A stretch of DNA of 64,000 nt from DATFVJ01 sp963851085 (GCA_963851085.1 CAWKNX010000010.1:372001-436000); one strand, 5' to 3'. Shown: positions 17,395-26,185, counted from the stretch's first letter. Made by a program: numbers and translations. The notes: generated by a model not told the origin, from the sequence alone.

Positions 17395-17588
17395 CCGACG
17401 CGCGGTGGCGCAAGAGCCGCCGCAGCGGCAGCAACGGCGGGAACTGCGTCGAGGTGGCGCGGAACCTGCCGTCCGTAGTCGCCGTCCGCGATTCCAAGGA
17501 CCCGGACGGCCCGAAGCTTGTCTTCACCCGGGCCGCCTGGCGGGCCTTCACCAGCCAGGTCAAGGAAGGCCGGTTCGACCACGCCTGA
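17385..17588 (+). CDS. DUF397 protein
   Basis: A 67-residue DUF397 protein with the family pattern WRKSRRSGSNGGNCVEVA at the N terminus and VAVRDSKDPDGP followed by FTRAAWRAF. It overlaps the XRE-DUF5753 gene by ten bases, so it is translationally coupled. In studied Streptomyces cases such proteins partner the XRE regulator in controlling development; the mechanism here is inference. Confidence 0.93.
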   Translation: MDLTDARWRKSRRSGSNGGNCVEVARNLPSVVAVRDSKDPDGPKLVFTRAAWRAFTSQVKEGRFDHA

Positions 17589-17888
17589 GCCAGGCTGGAG
17601 CCCGAGCCGGCCGCGCAGTCGGCTCGGTACGCTGCCCGTGATCGTGGTGGATTTCAAGCCACATGCGACATCGAATCCACCACGATCATGGCCGGCTGGT
17701 GTGTCGCTTCATCGCCGTTAGCCGGCCCACGTGCCATGAGCCTGCACGCGCCCATGCCGGCCACGCGCCCATGAGCCGGCCAAGGGCGGCGTTAGCCAGC
17801 CAAGGTGGAGTTCCCGCCTGGGGTGGGTGCCCGCGGGATGGGGCGCTCATCGCGGTCGGTGCCTGTGGTCTGCGAGACTGGGACCGTC
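17589..17888. repeat. Intergenic gap with a 15-bp-arm palindrome
   Basis: The gap before ftsY contains a perfect inverted repeat: TGATCGTGGTGGATT (17639-17653) and its complement (17674-17688) around a 20-bp loop. It shares the TGATCGYGGT core with the palindrome family at 2676 and with the copy at 19693. No gene is seen. Confidence 0.75.
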
Positions 17889-19049
17889 ATGGCTTATCTG
17901 ATCCTGGTTATCGCTATCTTTGTCGTGCTCGTCGTCGCCGGCGGGCTGTTCTTCCTGCGTCCGCGCAGAAGGCGCGGCGCCCCACCGGAGGCACCACCCG
18001 CGCCGCCCGCCGAGGGGCAGCGGGCCGGCCCAGGAGTGACAGGCGAAGCCGGCGTCACCGGCACGATCGCCCCGCCGCCGCTCGTAGCTGAAGCTCCGCG
18101 CGCACCTGAGGTCGAGCGGCCGCCGCCGTCCGCCGGGCGGATGGTCCGGCTGCGCGCAAGGCTCGCAAGGTCGCAGGGAGCGTTCGGGTCGGTGCTGCTC
18201 GGCCTGCTGTCCAGGGACGCGCTTGACGAGGATGCGTGGGAGCAGATCGAGGACACCCTCATCACAGCCGACGTGGGCGTAACGCCGAGCCGCCAGATCG
18301 TGGAAGAGCTGCGGACCAACGTGAAGGTGCTCGGTGCCCGCGGCCCGGACGACGTGCGGGCGATGCTGAAGGCCGAGCTGGTCGCACAGATCGGCACCGG
18401 CAGCGAGCGCGCCCTGAGGCTGAACCCGGGCGGCAGCCGGCCCGCCGTGGTCCTCATGGTCGGGGTGAACGGCACCGGCAAGACCACGACCTGCGGGAAG
18501 CTGGCGCGGGTACTTGTCGGGGACGGGCGCACCGTGCTGCTCGGCGCGGCGGACACGTTCCGCGCGGCGGCGGCGGATCAGCTGCAGACCTGGGGGCAGC
18601 GGGTCGGCGCCCGTACTGTCAGGTCCGACCGGGAGGGTGCCGACCCCGCGAGCGTGGCGTACGAGGCGGTGCGCGAGGGCATCACCGCGGGCGTCGACGC
18701 GGTCATCGTGGACACCGCCGGACGGCTGCACACCAAGACTGGGCTGATGGACGAACTCGGCAAGGTGAAGCGGGTCATCGAGAAGCAGGTGCCCGTGGAC
18801 GAGGTCCTGCTTGTGCTCGACGCGACCACCGGCCAGAACGGTCTGCGGCAGGCGCGGGTCTTCGCCGAGGTCGTCGACGTCACCGGGATCGTGCTCACCA
18901 AGCTCGACGGCACCGCCAAGGGCGGGATCGTCATCTCGGTGCAGCGTGAGCTGGGCGTTCCCGTCAAGCTGGTGGGGCTCGGTGAGGGCCCGGACGACCT
19001 CGCTCCGTTCGAGCCCGAGGCATTCGTGGACGCGATCCTCGGCGGTTAG
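17889..19049 (+). CDS. ftsY: Signal recognition particle receptor FtsY
   Basis: FtsY is the membrane-associated SRP receptor GTPase that docks ribosome-SRP complexes at the translocon. The 386-residue protein starts with a membrane anchor (LILVIAIFVVLVVAGGLFF, residues 4-22) followed by a Pro/Ala-rich linker, the usual actinobacterial design. The NG domain shows GVNGTGKT at 192-199, DTFRAAAADQL, VDTAGRL and TKLDGTAKGG. The ATG at 17889 is chosen because it begins the hydrophobic segment. Its partner Ffh is encoded 4 kb downstream. Confidence 0.96.
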   Translation: MAYLILVIAIFVVLVVAGGLFFLRPRRRRGAPPEAPPAPPAEGQRAGPGVTGEAGVTGTIAPPPLVAEAPRAPEVERPPPSAGRMVRLRARLARSQGAFGSVLLGLLSRDALDEDAWEQIEDTLITADVGVTPSRQIVEELRTNVKVLGARGPDDVRAMLKAELVAQIGTGSERALRLNPGGSRPAVVLMVGVNGTGKTTTCGKLARVLVGDGRTVLLGAADTFRAAAADQLQTWGQRVGARTVRSDREGADPASVAYEAVREGITAGVDAVIVDTAGRLHTKTGLMDELGKVKRVIEKQVPVDEVLLVLDATTGQNGLRQARVFAEVVDVTGIVLTKLDGTAKGGIVISVQRELGVPVKLVGLGEGPDDLAPFEPEAFVDAILGG

Positions 19050-19078
19050 GGCCCCCTGAACCTGTTCGCAACCAAGGC

Positions 19079-19471
19079 TCAGACGTTCCGCGCGATGCGG
19101 CCCCCGTCGATGCCGAAGCCGACGATGCGGCGCGGCGTGATACGGATCAGTTCGGACCCGAAGCCGGGTCCCAGCGCCTGGCCGCCGGTGTCGAGCGCCT
19201 CCGCCGTGCCGCGGATCTCGATGCAGCGGGGAGTCCAGGGATTGACCGAAGCAAGATCATCGACAACGAAGGAGACGTGTGGGTCGCGGCGGATGTTGCG
19301 GAACTTCTGGCTCGCGCCGAGGTTATGGCCGCCGATGTCGATCGTGCCGAGTTCGGGATTGAGCCGGAATCCCACGGGGGCATTGCGCGGCCCACCGTCC
19401 GGGCCGATCGTGGCCAGCCTTCCGAGCAGCTGGCTGTCGAGGTAGGCACGTTCGGAGTCGGTAAATGTCAT
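19079..19471 (-). CDS. PPOX-class F420-type flavin-fold protein
   Basis: A 130-residue split-barrel protein of the pyridoxamine-phosphate-oxidase-like superfamily, most like the PPOX-class F420-dependent reductases of actinobacteria. Family features are LGRLATIGPDGGPRNAPVGF near the N terminus, DPHVSFVVDDLAS in the middle and RCIEIRGTAEAL. The start is fixed by AAGGAGG just upstream; longer frames lack support. Substrate is unknown. It is convergent with ftsY (29-bp gap). Confidence 0.85.
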   Translation of the reverse strand: MTFTDSERAYLDSQLLGRLATIGPDGGPRNAPVGFRLNPELGTIDIGGHNLGASQKFRNIRRDPHVSFVVDDLASVNPWTPRCIEIRGTAEALDTGGQALGPGFGSELIRITPRRIVGFGIDGGRIARNV

Positions 19472-20174
19472 GGTCAGCCTCCTTGCCACCACCACATCGA
19501 TAAGCCGCGCGGCCACGCCATGGCGACCTGGGCCGCGATCTCTAAGCCGCAACCGCGCTCCGGCGAGCCAGTATTCCGGACGGGAGGCCGGGCAGGTCGT
19601 GGAGGGCAGGGACATCGTCGGGGCGGTCACGCGAGCGCGGCGTGTCCGAGCAGCCAGGGGCGGGTCCGAGCAAGCCACGGCGGGCGCATAAATGATCGCG
19701 GTGGATCCTCCGCCGAAATGGCGTCGAACCCGCCGCGATCACCGGAAAGCGGCCCGTTGGGCCCCGTTCGCGGTGGGCCGCGTCCGGCCCAGGGATTATT
19801 AGCCTTGGCGGCCCACCGCTCCACGAGGGATCTTGACAAGCGTCCGTCCCCGGCGATAGGGCCGAAGGGCCTAGATTCGCCGTTCAAGGCCACCTGGGGG
19901 TCTCGCGGAGATGCGAAACATCCCTGAAACATATGAGCCACTGGTTTCACACCGTGGAAACACACCGTCGCATGAGCCGAAACTCCGCTGGCCGAAGGTC
20001 ATGGCAGTGCCGCAGCGCGGCACCCCGCAAGAGCGCAGGACACCCCACGGGTGCGGATGAACGCACGTGCCAAGAGCCGTGCGTAACAGCCTGCCAGAGG
20101 GACGGCGCCCGCCGTGTCCGCGTTTCAGGCAGGTGACAAGGCAGCAGGTGAGAGGGCAGAGGAGCTGGTGAAGG
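19472..20174. other. Intergenic region upstream of glnK
   Basis: About 700 bp with no convincing gene. The usual actinobacterial neighbour amtB is absent. It holds a palindrome at 19693-19741 (left arm TGATCGCGGTGGAT, right arm AACCCGCCGCGATCA with two mismatches), again with the TGATCGCGGT core, and a candidate GlnR-like site at 19946-19961. The remainder presumably holds the glnK promoter. Confidence 0.6.
19946..19961 (+). promoter_or_regulatory. Candidate GlnR-type operator
   Basis: TTCAC-N6-GAAAC matches the actinobacterial GlnR half-pair GTNAC-N6-GAAAC with one mismatch and lies 213 bp upstream of glnK. Two further GAAAC motifs (19915-19919, 19925-19929) are nearby but not at the standard spacing. 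Nitrogen control of glnK is well known; this site assignment is inference. Confidence 0.35.
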
Positions 20175-20513
20175 ATGAGGCTCATCACAGCCGTCATCAA
20201 GCCGTTCAAGCTCGATGAGGTGAAGTCCGCGCTGCAGGCATTCGGCGTACGTGGCATGACGGTCACAGAGGCCAGCGGATACGGCAGGCAGCGAGGCCAC
20301 ACCGAGGTTTACCGGGGCGCCGAGTACCAGGTCGACCTGGTACCCAAGGTGCGCCTCGAGGTGCTCACCGACGATGAGGACGCCGAAGCTCTCATCGATG
20401 TCATCGTCAAGGCGGCGCAGACCGGCCGGATCGGCGACGGCAAGGTCTGGTCCGTTCCTGTCGATTCCGTCGTCCGGGTCAGGACCGGGGAGCGCGGCCC
20501 AGACGCGATTTAG
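20175..20513 (+). CDS. glnK: Nitrogen regulatory protein P-II
   Basis: A 112-residue P-II signal protein that senses ATP/ADP and 2-oxoglutarate. The T-loop is intact with Tyr51 (HTEVYRGAEYQVDLVPK), the target of nucleotidylylation; the C-terminal signature is DGKVWSVPVDSVVRVRTGE. GAGGAG precedes the ATG. It is followed by the GlnD gene, the enzyme expected to modify Tyr51. The symbol could be glnB; glnK is used by actinobacterial convention. Confidence 0.94.
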   Translation: MRLITAVIKPFKLDEVKSALQAFGVRGMTVTEASGYGRQRGHTEVYRGAEYQVDLVPKVRLEVLTDDEDAEALIDVIVKAAQTGRIGDGKVWSVPVDSVVRVRTGERGPDAI

Positions 20514-20526
20514 GGAAAGGGGTCCC

Positions 20527-20619
20527 ATGGGGGAACCGCCTAGCAGTCTGCTTCAAGGGGTCGTGGACGACGCGGCCACGGGGGCGGGCACGAATGGCCA
20601 GGCGGGGGGGACGACATGA
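20527..20619 (+). CDS. Possible 30-codon ORF coupled to glnD
   Basis: A short frame, ATG at 20527 after AAAGGGG, ends in TGA overlapping the glnD ATG (ATGA). The peptide (MGEPPSSLLQGVVDDAATGAG...) has no recognised motif. It could be a leader that couples glnD translation to glnK, or simply chance. Confidence 0.3.
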   Translation: MGEPPSSLLQGVVDDAATGAGTNGQAGGTT

Positions 20620-23126
20620 CGGTCAGGGGCGGCGCGAGGGTTTCGTTCGCGGCGCAGCGCGCACAGCGTACGACCGAGGCCGACCGGTGGCTCGCCGGCC
20701 TGCTCGGCGCGGAGCAAGCGGTGGCGCTTGTGGCCGTGGGCGGTTATGGCCGCCGCGAGCTCGCCCCTGGCAGCGACCTGGACGTCATCTTGCTGCACGC
20801 CGGGCGCCCCGACGTCGGCGCGCTCGCGGACCGCATCTGGTACCCCGTCTGGGATTCCGGGGCGCAGCTTGACCACGCCGTCCGGACAGTGCCGCAGGCG
20901 AGGAGGGTCGCGCAGGCTGACCTGAAGGCCGCGCTCGGCCTGCTGCACGCTCGGCACATCGCCGGCGAGGCGGGTCTTACCGCGCAGCTGCGTGAGGCGG
21001 TGCTCGGCGACTGGCGGGCCGCGGCGCGCGTCCGCCTGGCCGAGCTCGCGGCGATGGGATCGGAGCGCGCGCAGCGGTTCGGCGAGCTTGCCTTCCTGCT
21101 CGAACCCGACCTGAAGGAAGCGCGGGGCGGCCTGCGGGACGTGAATGCCATCCAGGCGGTAGCCGCCGCCTGGGTGGCGCCAGCGCCGGGCCCCCGGGTA
21201 CGGGCCGCGTACGAATTGATCATGGATGTCCGGCATGCACTGCACGAGGTGAGCGGGCGGGATACCGACCGGCTGGTGCTGCAAGAACAGGACGAGGTGG
21301 CGCGCGCACTCGGCCTTCTCGACGCGGACGCGGTGCTGCGCGCGCTTGCCCAGGCCGGCCGGACCGTCGGCTATGCCGTCGATCACACCTGGTGGCAGGT
21401 GGACCGCAGCCTCGCCAAACGGCCGCGCGGCAAGCGACGCGGCGCCGCCAACCGGGGGCCGGCCGAGCGCAGGCCCATCGCAGACGGTGTGGTCGAGCAG
21501 GATGGCGAGGTGGTGCTCGCCCGTTCCGCCGACCCCGCGCGTGATCCCACGCTGGTGCTTCGCGCCGCCGCGGCGGCGGCGGGAAGCGGGCTGCCACTTG
21601 CCCCTGGCACACTCGGCAGGCTCCGTGACTGCCCACCGATGCCGGTACCGTGGCCTGACGAGGCGCGGGACGCGCTCATCGGGCTGCTCGGTGCCGGGCC
21701 CGCCGCGATCACCGTGTGGGAGGCTCTGGACCAGGAAGAACTCATCACAGCGCTGCTCCCGGACTGGGAACGGGTGCGCAACAGGCCCCAGCGCAATCCA
21801 CTGCACACCTTCACGGTCGATCGGCATCTGGTGGAGTGCACAGCAGCCGCCGCGCCACTGGTCCGCGACGTGGCCCGTCCCGACCTGCTGTTGCTCAGCG
21901 CGCTGCTGCACGACATCGGCAAGGGCTGGCCCGGTGATCACAGCATTTCTGGCGCGGAGGTCGCCAGGGACGTCGGGCACAGGCTCGGGCTCACCGCGGA
22001 AGACGTGGAGACGCTCGCGGCAGCCGTTCGGCATCATCTTCTGCTTCCGCAGACAGCAACGCGGCGCGACCTGGAGGACCCGCTCACGGCGCAGCGGGTC
22101 GCGAAACTGGTCGGCAGCAGGCAGTTGCTCGAACTGCTGCATGCGCTCGCCATCGCGGACGGGCACGCCACCGGGCCGGCCGCTTGGAACGACTGGAAAG
22201 CCGGGCTCATCGCCGACCTGGTAGGCCGCACGGCGGCCGTGCTCGCGGGGGACGAGCCACCGCAGCCTGCGGCGCTCTCACCCGGGCAACTGGAACTCGT
22301 GGCGCGCGGCACGCCGGCGGTGGTCGTGCTCGACTCCGAGGTGACGGTCGTCGCGCCCGACCGGCCGGGGCTGCTCTGGCGTGCCGCCGGGGTCCTCGCG
22401 TCGCATCGCCTCGTGGTGCGGTCCGCGACCGCGACATCGAGCGGCGGCATGGCGGTGACCGTGTTCACCGTGGCGCGTGAATTCGGCACGCCAGCGGATG
22501 CGGAGCTGATCGAAAGCGATCTGCGCCGGATGCTGGACGGCCGGCTGGACGTGGCGGAGCGGCTGGCCAGACGGCAGCGGGCGTACCGGCCACGCCCCGG
22601 CGTGTCCGTCGCGCCGCCCAAGGTCACGATGGTGGACGACGCGTCCCGCAGCGCTGCCGTGGTCGACGTGCGTGCCCATGACGAGCCCGGCCTGCTGTGG
22701 CGGATCGGCCGTGCGCTGGGGGAGTGCGGCCTGGATGTCCGGGCAGCCCGGGTGGAGACGCTCGGCGCGGAGGCGGTGGACTCCTTCTACGTCGTTGACA
22801 GCTCAGGCAAGCCCCCCGTGGGAGAGAAGGTTCGCGCGCTCATCCGGGAGCGCGTGCTCGCCGCGCTGACCAGCGCCATCGACGCGCCGCCAGCCAGCCA
22901 AGGTCCACGTGGACCTGCGGACCGCGTCTCCGCCATGGAGGCGGTGGTGCGTGCGGACGCCGCGGCGGCGGTGGTGCGTGCGGACGCCGCGCAGGCGGCG
23001 GTGCGTGCGGACGCCGCGCAGGCGGCGGACCGCCTGTCCGCCGCGGAGACGGCGGACCGCGTGTCCGCCATGGAGGCGGTGCGCGAGGACGCCGCGCAGG
23101 CGGCGGACCGCGAGGACGTACGGTAA
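20616..23126 (+). CDS. glnD: P-II uridylyl/adenylyltransferase GlnD
   Basis: GlnD adds and removes a nucleotide on P-II according to glutamine level. Domains in order: nucleotidyltransferase GGYGRRELAPGSDLDV (about 42-57), GlnD linker, HD domain with LLHDIGKGWPGDHS (about 428-441), and two ACT domains (from about 570 and 680; DRPGLLWRAAGVL and DEPGLLWRIGRAL). A repetitive Ala/Arg/Asp tail of about 70 residues (VRADAAQAA-type units, nt about 22905-23120) follows the second ACT domain and is not part of the family. In actinobacteria the modification is adenylylation. Confidence 0.95.
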   Translation: MTVRGGARVSFAAQRAQRTTEADRWLAGLLGAEQAVALVAVGGYGRRELAPGSDLDVILLHAGRPDVGALADRIWYPVWDSGAQLDHAVRTVPQARRVAQADLKAALGLLHARHIAGEAGLTAQLREAVLGDWRAAARVRLAELAAMGSERAQRFGELAFLLEPDLKEARGGLRDVNAIQAVAAAWVAPAPGPRVRAAYELIMDVRHALHEVSGRDTDRLVLQEQDEVARALGLLDADAVLRALAQAGRTVGYAVDHTWWQVDRSLAKRPRGKRRGAANRGPAERRPIADGVVEQDGEVVLARSADPARDPTLVLRAAAAAAGSGLPLAPGTLGRLRDCPPMPVPWPDEARDALIGLLGAGPAAITVWEALDQEELITALLPDWERVRNRPQRNPLHTFTVDRHLVECTAAAAPLVRDVARPDLLLLSALLHDIGKGWPGDHSISGAEVARDVGHRLGLTAEDVETLAAAVRHHLLLPQTATRRDLEDPLTAQRVAKLVGSRQLLELLHALAIADGHATGPAAWNDWKAGLIADLVGRTAAVLAGDEPPQPAALSPGQLELVARGTPAVVVLDSEVTVVAPDRPGLLWRAAGVLASHRLVVRSATATSSGGMAVTVFTVAREFGTPADAELIESDLRRMLDGRLDVAERLARRQRAYRPRPGVSVAPPKVTMVDDASRSAAVVDVRAHDEPGLLWRIGRALGECGLDVRAARVETLGAEAVDSFYVVDSSGKPPVGEKVRALIRERVLAALTSAIDAPPASQGPRGPADRVSAMEAVVRADAAAAVVRADAAQAAVRADAAQAADRLSAAETADRVSAMEAVREDAAQAADREDVR

Positions 23127-23214
23127 CGGCGGACGGCTCGGCACCCGCCGGGGCTTCGACCGGATAACCTGGGTAGCCGATCCGTAAATACCCGGCCCGA
23201 GGACGGCAAGACAC

Positions 23215-24885
23215 GTGTTCGAGACGCTATCCGACCGGCTGACCCAGGTCTTCTCCTCGCTGCGCAGCAGGGGGCGCCTGTCCGAGGCCGACATCGACGC
23301 GACCTGCCGCGAGATCCGCATCGCACTGCTCGAGGCGGACGTGGCGCTCCCCGTGGTCAGAGAGTTCGTCGCGCGCGTCAAGGAACGGTCCCGCGGTGAG
23401 GCCGTTTCGGCCGCGCTCAACCCGGCGCAGCAGGTCATCAAGATCGTCCACGAGGAGCTTATCGAGATCCTCGGCGGGCAGACCCGCAGGCTGGAGTTCG
23501 CCAAGACGCCGCCGACCGTCATCATGCTTGCCGGGCTTCAGGGCTCAGGTAAGACCACGCTCGCCGCCAAGCTGGCCCGCTGGCTGCGCGAGCAGGGCCA
23601 CACACCGCTGCTGGTCGCGGCGGACTTGCAGCGCCCCAACGCGGTCGGTCAGTTGCAGATTCTCGGCGAGCAGGTGCGGGTTCCCGTCTTCGCACCCGAG
23701 CCGGGCAACGGCGGCGGCGATCCGGTCGCGGTCGCTCGCCAATCCGTCCAGGAAGCAAAGATCCACCTGCACGACATGGTCGTGATCGACACTGCGGGCC
23801 GCCTCGGTGTCGACGAGGAGATGATGCGCCAGGCCGTCGCGATCAGGGACGCGGTCCAGCCGGACGAGATCCTGTTCGTCGTCGACGCGATGATCGGCCA
23901 GGACGCCGTGAGCACCGCGCGGGCGTTCCTCGACGGTGTCGGATACGACGGCGTGGTCCTCACCAAGCTGGACGGCGATGCGCGCGGCGGCGCGGCGCTT
24001 TCCATCGCGGAGCTCACCGGCCGGCCCATCATGTTCGCCTCGTCCGGCGAGAAGCTCGAGGACTTCGACCTGTTCCATCCGGACCGGATGGCGTCGCGGA
24101 TCCTGGACATGGGCGACATGCTCACCCTGATCGAGCAGGCGGAGCGGGCCTTCGACCAGGACCAGGCCGCCGAGATGGCGGGCAAGCTCGTCTCCGGTGA
24201 GGGATTTACGCTCGAGGATTTCGTGGACCAGTTGCTGATGGTCCGCAAGCTTGGCCCGATCGGCAACCTGCTCGGCATGCTGCCAGGCGCCGCGCAGAAC
24301 AGGGAGATGCTCAGCCAGATAGACGACGCACAGCTCGACCGTGTGCTCGCGATCGTCCGCTCGATGACCCCAGAGGAACGCCGCAACCCCAAGATCATTA
24401 ACGGTTCACGCAGGGCGCGGATCGCGGGCGGCTCCGGCGTGAGCATCAGCGAGGTCGGGGACCTGGTGGTCCGCTTCTTCGAGGCACAGAAGATGATGCG
24501 CCAGATGCTCGGTGGCGGAATGCCTGGCATGCCGGGCATTCCCGGCATGCGCCGCAAGGCGGTCAAAAATGCGCGCGGCAAGAAAGGCAAGAAGAAGCCC
24601 AGGGGTGGGCGGCCGGGCGGCGCACCCGACCGGCCGGCGTCCACAGGCGCGGATGGGCAGGCTCGTGGAAGCGGCCAGGCGCTGCCGCAGGGACTGTCCG
24701 GGATCGGCGGGGGAGGTCCGGGTGCAGTACCCGGATTGCCTGGCAGCCTGGGCGACCTGACCCCGGGCCTTGCGGGTCTCGGCAAGCGGGCGCCGAGCCC
24801 GGCGGACCTGCCGGATCTCCAGGATCTGCCCGCGGCGTTCAAGCTGCGTGGCGCCGCTAAGGGCAAGGACCCGAAGCGCAAGTAA
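23215..24885 (+). CDS. ffh: Signal recognition particle protein Ffh
   Basis: Ffh (SRP54) binds 4.5S RNA and signal sequences and targets nascent membrane proteins to FtsY. A GTG start gives FETLSDRLTQVFSSLRSRG; GAGGA lies upstream. The NG domain has GLQGSGKTT, DLQRPNAVGQLQ, DTAGRLGVDEEMM and TKLDGDARGGAAL; the M domain has FVDQLLMVRKLGPIGNLLGMLPG-type sequence and a Met-rich signal-binding segment (MMRQMLGGGMPGMPGIPGM). The protein is 556 residues, with a Gly/Pro/Lys-rich tail of about 100 residues beyond the usual end. Confidence 0.96.
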   Translation: MFETLSDRLTQVFSSLRSRGRLSEADIDATCREIRIALLEADVALPVVREFVARVKERSRGEAVSAALNPAQQVIKIVHEELIEILGGQTRRLEFAKTPPTVIMLAGLQGSGKTTLAAKLARWLREQGHTPLLVAADLQRPNAVGQLQILGEQVRVPVFAPEPGNGGGDPVAVARQSVQEAKIHLHDMVVIDTAGRLGVDEEMMRQAVAIRDAVQPDEILFVVDAMIGQDAVSTARAFLDGVGYDGVVLTKLDGDARGGAALSIAELTGRPIMFASSGEKLEDFDLFHPDRMASRILDMGDMLTLIEQAERAFDQDQAAEMAGKLVSGEGFTLEDFVDQLLMVRKLGPIGNLLGMLPGAAQNREMLSQIDDAQLDRVLAIVRSMTPEERRNPKIINGSRRARIAGGSGVSISEVGDLVVRFFEAQKMMRQMLGGGMPGMPGIPGMRRKAVKNARGKKGKKKPRGGRPGGAPDRPASTGADGQARGSGQALPQGLSGIGGGGPGAVPGLPGSLGDLTPGLAGLGKRAPSPADLPDLQDLPAAFKLRGAAKGKDPKRK

Positions 24886-25177
24886 CCGGTCCCGTCCGCC
24901 CCGCGGCTCACGCACGTCCCAGCGGCCGTCATTGATCCTTAACGGCTCACGCGAGCCGTCCCACCCGCGTCCGTGCGGCCTGTCCGTGGGTTCCGGGACT
25001 CCTGGGGTGCGGGCGGTCGCGGAGTGCGTGGCGCCTGGCGGTGTGGTGGTCGGCGGTGCGGGGCTCCTGGAGCCCCGCGCGGGCACGGGGTGTGAGTAGT
25101 TTGGCTGCGCGGCTCTTGGGTGCGGGCAGGTGTGCGGTGTACCCCCCGCGAGGCCGCGAGCGCGGTGCATGTCATGT
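24886..25177. terminator. Gap after ffh with small hairpin
   Basis: No gene is seen. A 7-bp stem, ACGGCTC-ACGC-GAGCCGT at 24942-24956, lies 57 bp after the ffh stop, preceded by TTGATCCTTAACGG, a motif that recurs after other genes in the window. It may be a weak terminator. Confidence 0.4.
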
Positions 25178-25353
25178 GGGGTGCGGTGCTTCTGGGGTGC
25201 GGTGCTTCTGGGGTGCGGTGCTTCTGGGGTGCGGTGCTTCTGGGGTGCGGTGCTTCTGGGGTGCGGTGCTTCTGGGGTGCGGTGCTTCTGGGGTGCGGTG
25301 CTTCTGGGGTGCGGTGCTTCTGGGGTGCGGTGCTCCTGCGGTGCGGTGCTCCT
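25178..25353. repeat. 16-bp tandem array, 11 units
   Basis: Eleven head-to-tail copies of GGGGTGCGGTGCTTCT; nine are identical and the last two diverge (TGCTCCT). Because the period is not a multiple of three, the open frames across it are not evidence of coding. There are no spacers, so it is not a CRISPR array. Confidence 0.9.
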
Positions 25354-25554
25354 GCGGTGCGGGCGAGGAGTGCGCTGCGTGGCGTGTGGGGGATGAGTGG
25401 CGTGTGGGGGATGAGTGGTATGTGCGATGCGTGGGATTTGGGTACGGGCTCCTTTGGTTCGGGTCGGTTGCGTGGGCCGGGGGTGCTGCGCGGCACTGCC
25501 GCGGCCCGAGCGTTTGCGTCGGCCATCGTCGTCGCGACCATGATCGTGGTGCAT

Positions 25555-25651
25555 CACCCGCATATCCGGCGCCCTACGGGCCATCGATCACGATTCAGGC
25601 AATGACAGCGGCCCGGGCGGCGCCGAGCTTTCATATCGCGGTAACTTTCCT
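25555..25651 (-). repeat. Palindrome family copy D, left half with flank
   Basis: Sequence from about 25590 to 25650 (GGCCCGGGCGGCGCCGAGCT, then TTCATATCGCGGTAACTTTCC) matches the reverse complement of the flank and one arm of the unit at 2676-2780. The matching second arm begins about 500 bp later, at 26151, after a stretch of transposase-derived DNA. Confidence 0.75.
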
Positions 25652-26150
25652 CCCGGGCCGGGGCTTGTGCTATCACCCGTCCCGGCGGGCCGGGGGCAAG
25701 CCGGTGGTGCCGGGCTGGTGTTATCAGAAGGTCAGCCAGCTGAACTTCGCCGGTGACTCGTGGACCTGGCCGGTGGATGCCCGCCGGATCGGCCCGCGCG
25801 AGGATGTGGCAGCGGCCACGGTGGCGCAGGTCCGTGGCGTGCTGGCCCGGCTGGGTGCCGGCGATGATGTGCCGTTGTTCGTCTTCGACGCCGGCTCGTC
25901 TGATGACCCGGCCACCCTGTCGTATCGAGCTGGCCGGGCAGCGGGCGCAGCTGCTGGTGCGGCTGCGCAAGAACCGGGTGTTCTTCCGCGACCCGCCGCC
26001 GCGGCTTCCCGGCACCAACGGCCGGCCCGCCGCCACGGCGCGCCGTTCCGCCTCAAGGACCCCGCCACCTGGGGGGCCCCGGATGCCGGCTTGCCACCGG
26101 TGACCGGGTCTACGGCACCGTCACCGTCCGCGCCTGGGCCGGGCTGCATC
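25652..26150 (+). pseudogene. Transposase remnant (internal fragment)
   Basis: Decayed middle part of a DDE-type transposase of a family common in actinobacteria. Recognisable pieces lie in different frames: CYHPSRRAGGKPVVPGWCYQ to VPLFVFDAG (25668-25890), then ELAGQRAQLLVRLRKNRVFF (about 25925-26000), RRHGAPFRLKDPATWGAPDA (about 26030-26090), and DRVYGTVTVRAWAGLH (26102-26149). At least three frame changes are needed, and both ends of the gene are missing. The fragment is bounded on both sides by halves of palindrome family copy D. Family assignment is from memory of similar proteins, so moderate. Confidence 0.7.
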
Positions 26151-26185
26151 GGCGATATGTGCGGAAAAGTTACCGCGATCATGAA
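26151..26185 (-). repeat. Palindrome family copy D, right half
   Basis: GGCGATATGTGCG followed by GAAAAGTTACCGCGATCATG (26164-26183) is the reverse complement of the loop and left arm of copy A. Together with 25630-25650 it makes one palindrome split in its loop. Confidence 0.8.

Noticed and set aside
19915..19961. Full two-site GlnR operator
   Set aside because: Only one half-pair has correct N6 spacing; the other GAAAC motifs are off the 22-bp phase.
25178..25353. Possible CRISPR array
   Set aside because: Units are 16 bp, contiguous and without spacers; no cas gene is near.
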